NCBI GenBank assembly: GCA_046541515.1
Contig: JBKHDD010000167.1
Span: 1 to 10,951, forward strand
Reading direction: 5' to 3'
Source of the DNA: CAYFVR01 sp046541515
GTDB taxonomy: Bacteria > Desulfobacterota > Desulfobacteria > Desulfobacterales > Desulfococcaceae
Length of the DNA: 10,951 nt
Shown one piece after another: positions 6,718 through 10,951 of the stretch. The notes beneath the pieces are model-generated. The model saw only the letters and a program-made list of their open reading frames with translations, made no database searches and was not told the DNA's origin. Each line of letters opens with the position of its first letter. The first letter of the stretch is position 1. Position numbers and translations under genes: made by a program.

Positions 6718-7365
6718 TCAGGCCGCCCGGCCCGAAGCGGTAATTCCCCTTTGAAAAATGTCGAAAGCGGTCTCCAGGGCGCTTTCGAGATATTCCTTGT
6801 CGGTGTCGATCATTCGTTTGCTCTCCTCCCACAGCACCACTCCGGAAAACAGGGCCCAGGCGATGTCGGCCAGCACGTCGGGCGGAAGGTCCCGAATGTC
6901 TCCGCTGCGGACCCCCGGCTCGAAAACCTGACCCAGCGTCCGCAACGATTTTTCCGAAAGATTTCGGATTTCTTCCAGCAGGTCCTCCGAGAGGTTTCGC
7001 ATGGTGTCGCTGGACCGCAGATGAAACAGATTGACCAGCATGACCGGGTCGAACCGATACACGTCCAGCATGGCGGTCTTCAGGGCTTCCAGCCGTTCCT
7101 GAACCCCCTGATCGGTCGTGATGGAAATGACGTGCTCCAGTCGCAGGTTGAGGTATTGCAGGACCCGGATAAAAAGGGAGGAAAACAGTTCGTCTTTGTT
7201 CCGAAAATAGAGGTACAGGGTGCCGGCGCTCAGTTCGGCCTCCCGGGCGATGTCTTCCATGGTCGCGCCGGAAAAACCGTTGGACGAGAAGACCCTCTTG
7301 GCCGCCACCAGAATCTGCTGGCGCCGTCGTTCCCGTTCCCGCTGTTTTCGTTCCCGTATCCCCAT
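6718..7365 (-). CDS. TetR/AcrR family transcriptional regulator
   Basis: 215 residues. After a very basic N-terminus (RERKQRERERRRQQIL, 4-19) comes the TetR DNA-binding region: FSSNGFSGATMEDIA (26-40), AELSAGTLYLYFRNKDELF (43-61), with the helix-turn-helix at about 34-54. The rest (62-215) is the variable helical domain that would bind a ligand and dimerise. The family mostly represses transcription until a small molecule binds. The transporter and acs genes follow on the same strand, so they and the gene itself are the probable targets; the ligand may be an acyl-CoA or organic acid, but nothing in the sequence proves it. The ATG at 7363-7365 has no evident Shine-Dalgarno site. A candidate promoter lies about 35-60 bases upstream. 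Confidence 0.93.
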   Translation of the reverse strand: MGIRERKQRERERRRQQILVAAKRVFSSNGFSGATMEDIAREAELSAGTLYLYFRNKDELFSSLFIRVLQYLNLRLEHVISITTDQGVQERLEALKTAMLDVYRFDPVMLVNLFHLRSSDTMRNLSEDLLEEIRNLSEKSLRTLGQVFEPGVRSGDIRDLPPDVLADIAWALFSGVVLWEESKRMIDTDKEYLESALETAFDIFQRGITASGRAA

Positions 7366-7398
7366 AATTAGATGAACGCCATTTATTTGTTTGTCGTC

Positions 7399-7427
7399 TG
7401 TATGGAATATTTTTTGGGGTTAGTCAA
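7399..7427 (-). promoter_or_regulatory. Candidate promoter of the TetR gene
   Basis: On the minus strand TTGACT (7427-7422, five of six consensus matches), a 17-base spacer, then CATACA (7404-7399, three of six). The surrounding DNA is very AT-rich. The predicted start near 7392 gives a leader of under 30 bases, which fits the lack of a ribosome site. The weak -10 box keeps confidence low. Confidence 0.35.
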
Positions 7428-7489
7428 GAGGAATTTGTTTATTTTTTTTAATTTTAGCCCAAAGCATATAGTGAATTTATAAATATTTA

Positions 7490-7518
7490 TTGGAATCAAG
7501 TAGTTAACTCCATATTTT
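7490..7518 (+). promoter_or_regulatory. Candidate promoter toward sppA
   Basis: TTGGAA (7490-7495) and TATTTT (7513-7518), each with four of six consensus matches, are separated by exactly 17 bases. A perfect 12-base AT palindrome (7479-7490) overlaps the -35 box. Transcription from about 7525 would give sppA a leader of roughly 270 bases that contains the hairpin-rich block. In DNA this AT-rich such boxes arise easily by chance. Confidence 0.32.
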
Positions 7519-7528
7519 TTGTGAACCC

Positions 7529-7563
7529 AAAAAAAATTAAGCCCGCCGAACGTTGAACGGCGG
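7529..7563 (-). terminator. Hairpin with T run, minus strand, no gene upstream
   Basis: On the minus strand CCGCCG (7563-7558) pairs with CGGCGG (7548-7543) around a 9-base loop; after GCTTAA come eight T (ending at 7529). The shape is that of an intrinsic terminator. No protein gene on the minus strand ends here, so it would end either an unannotated RNA from the hairpin-rich block or antisense transcription from sppA. Confidence 0.45.
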
Positions 7564-7730
7564 ACCCGTGCGAATCCCGGCGAAAACATCGGTTTCGCCG
7601 GCTTCCGCACGCCGGTTTGCCTTCCGGCCCGGGGCCTCCGGGTTGACCCCGGTCCGGTATGCCGATATGGAATCCATCGGGCCGGTCCATCGGTATCGGT
7701 ACCGCCGGGGCGCCGGAAACCCCGGGCATG
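7541..7730. other. Hairpin-rich non-coding block, candidate structured RNA or leader
   Basis: About 190 bases, 69% GC by hand count, with no credible reading frame. It holds at least five separate stems: 7543-7563; a two-part hairpin 7568-7610 (outer 5 bp, a 4x4 internal loop, inner perfect 9 bp CCGGCGAAA/TTTCGCCGG with a 7-base loop); 7638-7652; 7662-7680 (7 bp with a 2-base bulge); and 7705-7725 (6 bp). It could be the leader of sppA on the plus strand or an independent RNA ending at 7529 on the minus strand. I recognise no known riboswitch or RNA family. The rest of the gap, 7731-7794, holds only the sppA ribosome site as far as I can see. Confidence 0.4.
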
Positions 7731-7794
7731 AATGAAGAGGATTCCCCTTTTCATCGACCCACGAGTTTCAACATCAACGAGAAAGGCGTGAAAT

Positions 7795-9564
7795 ATGCCA
7801 ACGCGGTTCGGACGTGTGCTGGAAAAAAGCCTGGCGGTGCTGGGCGGGCTCGTGCTGTTGTGGGTGGCGGTGGCGGCCGTCACCTTTTGGCTTCGGCGTG
7901 AGCCGCTGCCCGACCGGTTTCTGGTGACGCTGCACCTTTCCGGGAACTTGGACGAGCAGTCCCCGGACGATCCCGGCGCCCGGTTTTTCCAGGGCGATCC
8001 GCTTACGGTGCGGGAGGTGGTGGCCGCCCTGGAGCGGGCCGCGAAGGACGACCGGGTCCAGGGCGTTTTGGTTCGACTCGCCGACGTTCGGATGGGATTC
8101 GGCCAGTTGCAGGAAATTCGGGACGCGGTGCTGGCCTTCCGGGAATCGGGCAAGGCGGCGGTGGCCTTCGCCGACACCTTTGGCGAGTTCGGGCCGGGCA
8201 ACGGCGGCTACTACCTGGCCACCGCCTTCGACGAGATCGCCATGCAGCCTTCCGGAGACGTGGCCATCACCGGCCTTTCGGCCCGCACCCGGTTTTTCCG
8301 GGGCGCCCTGGACAAGCTGGGCATCGTCCCCCGGCTGGACGGTCGGGAGGAATACAAGACCTTTAAGAACGCCTTCACCGAGACCGAATACACGGAACCC
8401 CACCGGGAATCCCTGGAAACGGTGATGGGAAGCCTGTTCGGCCAGATGGTCCGGGCCGTGGCGGAGGCCCGGGGTCTGGCGGAAAAGGAGGTCCGGGAGC
8501 TGATGGACAAGGCGCCCCTTTCCGCGGAGGCGGCCCGGGACGCCGGCCTGCTGGATCGGCTGGCCTACTGGGACCAGGTGCGGGAGGCGCTGCGGGAACG
8601 GCTGGGCGAAAGCCCCCGGGGCGTGGACTTGGCCCGCTACCTTCGGCGGGTGGGCGACCCGTACCACGAGGGTCCCGAGCTGGCGCTGATCGTGGCCGAA
8701 GGCGGCATTCGGCGGGGCCGAAGCGGCTACAACCCGCTGACCGACGAGCTGATTCTGGGATCGGAGACGGTGGCGGACGCCATCCGGTCCGCCGCGGACG
8801 ACGAGGACGTCCGGGGCATTCTGCTGCGGGTCAACAGCCCGGGCGGCTCCTACATCGGCTCGGACACCATCTGGCGGGAGGTGGTTCGGGCGGAAAGTCT
8901 GGGAAAGCCGGTGGTGGTCTCCATGGCCGACGTGGCCGGCTCCGGCGGCTATTTCATCTCCATGCCGGCCCACCGGATCGTGGCCCAGCCGGGCACGATT
9001 ACCGGTTCCATCGGCATTTTCGCCGGCAAGTTCATCACCCGGGAGTTCTGGAACCGGCTGGGGGTCACCTTCGACGAGCTGCACACCTCGGAAAACGGCG
9101 ATTTCTGGAGCCCGGTGAAGGATTACGACGCGGAGCAGTGGCGTCAATTTCAGGCCTGGCTGGACCGGGCCTACGACGATTTCACCGACAAGGTGGCCCA
9201 AGGCCGGAATCTGAGTCCGGAGCGGGTGAAGGAGATCGCCAAAGGGCGCATCTGGACCGGCGAGGACGCCTTGGCCCTGGGGCTGGTGGACGCCCTGGGC
9301 GGCTATCCCCGGGCGTTGGCTTTGCTGAAGGAAGCCGCCGACATCGACCCCGACGCCTCGGTTCGCCTGCGCCCGTTTCCCCGGCCCCGGTCGCTTTTGG
9401 CGGCGCTTTTGAGCGGGGAGGCCTCGCTGGGTCCTTCGGTGGATCGGGCCTTGGCGCCGGTCCGTCCGCTGTTCCGAATGCTGGACGCGATCGCCGTTCC
9501 CCAGGGGGATCAGCGGCTGCGGACGCCGCATGGCGGAGTTCTCCGCGCGCCGGAGGATTGGTAG
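7795..9564 (+). CDS. sppA: Signal peptide peptidase SppA, long (67K) type
   Basis: 589 residues, like the roughly 610-residue E. coli form with two tandem S49 domains. One N-terminal membrane anchor (about 12-34) places the protease outside the inner membrane, where it would degrade cleaved signal peptides. The two catalytic residues fall where expected: K188 in the first domain (EEYKTFKNAF), equivalent to E. coli K209, and S383 in the second (DVAGSGGYFISMPA), equivalent to E. coli S409. Other family blocks are ILLRVNSPGGS (342-352) and the GTITGSIGIF stretch (400-409). The ATG has AAAGG eight bases upstream. The gene stands alone on the plus strand, after a long structured gap, and I see no terminator after its TAG. 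The C-terminal tail beyond about 520 is rich in proline and arginine and poorly conserved in such proteins. Confidence 0.93.
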   Translation: MPTRFGRVLEKSLAVLGGLVLLWVAVAAVTFWLRREPLPDRFLVTLHLSGNLDEQSPDDPGARFFQGDPLTVREVVAALERAAKDDRVQGVLVRLADVRMGFGQLQEIRDAVLAFRESGKAAVAFADTFGEFGPGNGGYYLATAFDEIAMQPSGDVAITGLSARTRFFRGALDKLGIVPRLDGREEYKTFKNAFTETEYTEPHRESLETVMGSLFGQMVRAVAEARGLAEKEVRELMDKAPLSAEAARDAGLLDRLAYWDQVREALRERLGESPRGVDLARYLRRVGDPYHEGPELALIVAEGGIRRGRSGYNPLTDELILGSETVADAIRSAADDEDVRGILLRVNSPGGSYIGSDTIWREVVRAESLGKPVVVSMADVAGSGGYFISMPAHRIVAQPGTITGSIGIFAGKFITREFWNRLGVTFDELHTSENGDFWSPVKDYDAEQWRQFQAWLDRAYDDFTDKVAQGRNLSPERVKEIAKGRIWTGEDALALGLVDALGGYPRALALLKEAADIDPDASVRLRPFPRPRSLLAALLSGEASLGPSVDRALAPVRPLFRMLDAIAVPQGDQRLRTPHGGVLRAPEDW

Positions 9565-9603
9565 CTTCTTCATCGACGGCCAGTCAACAAGGAGTTCCGC
9601 CCC

Positions 9604-9778
9604 ATGAACGACCCCTCCCCTCCCCGCGTCGATTCGTCCCCCGACCCGGAGGAAGAAAGGACCGTTGACGCTTCGGACGCCGGCCAGGCCAACCAGCGGG
9701 AAACGGGCGAGGTCCAATTTCGCCTTCTGGTTGAAAACGCGCCCCACGTCAATTGGCGGGTCGGGTGGGCGGAGCGTG
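9604..9778 (+). pseudogene. Truncated 5' end of a PAS-domain signalling gene
   Basis: An ATG with AAGGAG nine bases upstream opens a frame with an acidic start (SSPDPEEERTVDASD) and then QFRLLVENAPHVNW at residues 38-51. That string closely matches the usual first helix and strand of PAS sensor domains in histidine kinases and GGDEF proteins, commonly FRxLVENAPDxIW. Third positions are mostly G or C up to about 9778, as in real genes here, and then the text turns A-rich (residues TKSETKSSNPK). The PAS domain stops after about 15 residues. The frame stays open across hsdM to the window end but only as an off-frame shadow. I read it as the stump of a gene cut when the restriction locus arrived. 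It could instead be a genuine small protein. Confidence 0.42.
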
Positions 9779-9823
9779 ACCCAACAAAATCCGAAACCAA
9801 ATCGTCCAACCCGAAAGCCTCCC

Positions 9824-10951
9824 ATGAACCCATCCGTCCACAACAAACTCGTTTCCTTCATCTGGTCCATCGCCGACGACTGCCTGCGGGACATCTACGT
9901 GCGGGGCAAATACCGCGACGTTATTCTCCCCATGGTGGTGCTGCGTCGCCTGGATTCCCTGCTGGAGCCCACCAAGGAAAAGGTGCTGGAGGAGGTGGCG
10001 TTTCAGCGGGAGGAAATGAAGTTCACCGAGCTGGAGGACAACGGCCTGCGGGACGCCGCCGGCTACGTGTTTTACAACGTGAGCAAATGGACGTTGAAGA
10101 AGCTGTACCAGACCGCCACCAACAACCGGCAAATCCTGCTGGCGAACATGGAGGAATATCTCGACGGCTTCAGCGCCAACGTGAAGGAGATCGTCGAGAA
10201 GTTCAACCTGAAGGCCCAGGCCCGGCACATGGCGGCCAAGGACGTGTTGCTGGACGTGCTGGAAAAATTCACCTCGCCCTACCTGAACCTGACCCCCGAC
10301 GACCGGGAGGACCCGGACGGAAACCGGATGCCCGGCTTGAGCAACCTGGGCATGGGCTACGTGTTCGAAGAGCTGATCCGCCGGTTCAACGAGGAAAACA
10401 ACGAGGAGGCCGGGGAGCATTTCACGCCCCGGGACGTGATCGACCTGATGACCCATCTGGTTTTCGATCCGGTGAAGGATCGGCTGCCGCCGGTCATCAC
10501 CATCTACGATCCGGCCTGCGGCTCCGGCGGGATGTTGACCGAGTCCCAGAATTTCATCACCGACGCGGCCGGAACCATCCGCGCCGGCGGGGACGTGTAC
10601 CTGTACGGCAAGGAGATCAACGACGAGACCTACGCCATCTGCAAATCGGACATGATGATCAAGGGCAACAACCCGGCCAACATCCGCGCCGGCTCCACCC
10701 TTTCCACCGACGAATTCGCCGGGACGCGGTTCGATTTCATGCTCTCCAATCCGCCCTACGGCAAAAGCTGGGTGAGCGAGCAGAAATTCATCCAGGACAA
10801 CGGCGAGGTCATCGATCCCCGTTTCCGGGTGCGGCTTGTGGATTATTGGGGCGAGACGGCGGAGGTGGACGCCACGCCCCGCTCCAGCGACGGCCAGTTG
10901 CTGTTTTTGATGGAGATGGTGGACAAAATGAAGGACCCGGCCAAAAACCCG
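9824..10951 (+). CDS. hsdM: Type I restriction-modification DNA methyltransferase, HsdM (3' end outside window)
   Basis: 376 codons are visible and the gene runs off the window. The N-terminal helical domain begins HNKLVSFIWSIADDCLRDIY (6-25) and continues with YRDVILPMVVLRRLDSLLEPT (30-50), typical of HsdM. The methylase core has HFTPRDVIDLM (199-209), the S-adenosylmethionine motif DPACGSGGML (229-238) and the catalytic NPPY (309-312), which marks an N6-adenine methylase. HsdM acts with the specificity subunit HsdS, and with HsdR for cleavage; these should lie downstream. I chose ATG 9824, which gives a typical HsdM N-terminus; an in-frame GTG at 9776 would add 16 residues of basic, proline-rich text. 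No good ribosome site precedes either start. The 45 bases before the ATG look unlike neighbouring genes, consistent with the edge of an acquired defence locus. Confidence 0.93.
   Translation, partial: MNPSVHNKLVSFIWSIADDCLRDIYVRGKYRDVILPMVVLRRLDSLLEPTKEKVLEEVAFQREEMKFTELEDNGLRDAAGYVFYNVSKWTLKKLYQTATNNRQILLANMEEYLDGFSANVKEIVEKFNLKAQARHMAAKDVLLDVLEKFTSPYLNLTPDDREDPDGNRMPGLSNLGMGYVFEELIRRFNEENNEEAGEHFTPRDVIDLMTHLVFDPVKDRLPPVITIYDPACGSGGMLTESQNFITDAAGTIRAGGDVYLYGKEINDETYAICKSDMMIKGNNPANIRAGSTLSTDEFAGTRFDFMLSNPPYGKSWVSEQKFIQDNGEVIDPRFRVRLVDYWGETAEVDATPRSSDGQLLFLMEMVDKMKDPAKNP

Noticed and set aside
7383..8201. A 272-codon minus-strand frame across the AT-rich island
   Set aside because: Its N-terminal two-fifths or more is antisense to sppA, and the C-terminal part is a lysine- and asparagine-rich translation of AT-rich intergenic DNA. 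It also crosses the terminator-like hairpin at 7529-7563.
9570..9833. An 87-codon minus-strand frame between sppA and hsdM
   Set aside because: No ribosome site or family likeness, and the opposite strand has a better supported start at 9604 with a PAS-like segment.
7774..9894. A 706-codon open frame on the minus strand
   Set aside because: It is the shadow of sppA, whose plus-strand frame has a ribosome site, membrane anchor and both catalytic residues. The antisense text shows no recognisable domain.

Overview
The window is GC-rich and gene-dense. Its coding regions strongly prefer G or C in third codon positions. It suggests a bacterium of the Desulfobacterota (former Deltaproteobacteria), probably an anaerobe that uses or excretes acetate. 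Three things point there: an acetyl-CoA synthetase paired with an OFA-type monocarboxylate transporter, a spore-photolyase-like radical SAM protein that need not imply sporulation, and G/C-run hairpin repeats of the kind scattered in such genomes. This assignment is inference; there is no rRNA or other marker gene here.

Layout. (1) 39-2791, minus strand: a likely three-gene run, read as an M50 (site-2-protease) homologue with every catalytic residue replaced, an SPL-family radical SAM protein, and an EI24/CysZ-like membrane protein. The last two overlap by 4 bases (ATGA). The radical SAM gene carries an in-frame hairpin repeat. A good sigma70-type promoter candidate overlaps the end of the M50-like gene. 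(2) 2792-3044: a terminator and repeat block with two hairpins that end in T runs on the minus strand, one long composite inverted repeat, and a tRNA T-arm-like sequence. (3) 3045-7365, minus strand: an acetate module of TetR regulator, OFA-family MFS transporter and acs. The simplest reading is that the transporter moves acetate or a similar acid, Acs activates it to acetyl-CoA, and the TetR protein controls the pair. (4) 7366-7794: a 429-base gap with two halves. About 160 bases are roughly 24% GC with promoter-like sites on both strands; about 190 bases are roughly 69% GC and filled with hairpins, including one with a T run on the minus strand. This is the best candidate for an undescribed RNA or regulatory element here. 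(5) 7795-9564, plus strand: long-form signal peptide peptidase SppA. (6) 9604 to about 9778, plus strand: what looks like the severed 5' end of a PAS-domain signalling gene. (7) 9824 to the window end: type I restriction-modification methyltransferase hsdM, cut off by the window edge.

Most unusual points: the protease-dead M50 protein in an operon with a radical SAM protein; the structured intergenic region upstream of sppA; and the apparent truncation of a PAS gene at the edge of a type I R-M locus. I found no CRISPR array, complete tRNA, rRNA or insertion sequence.
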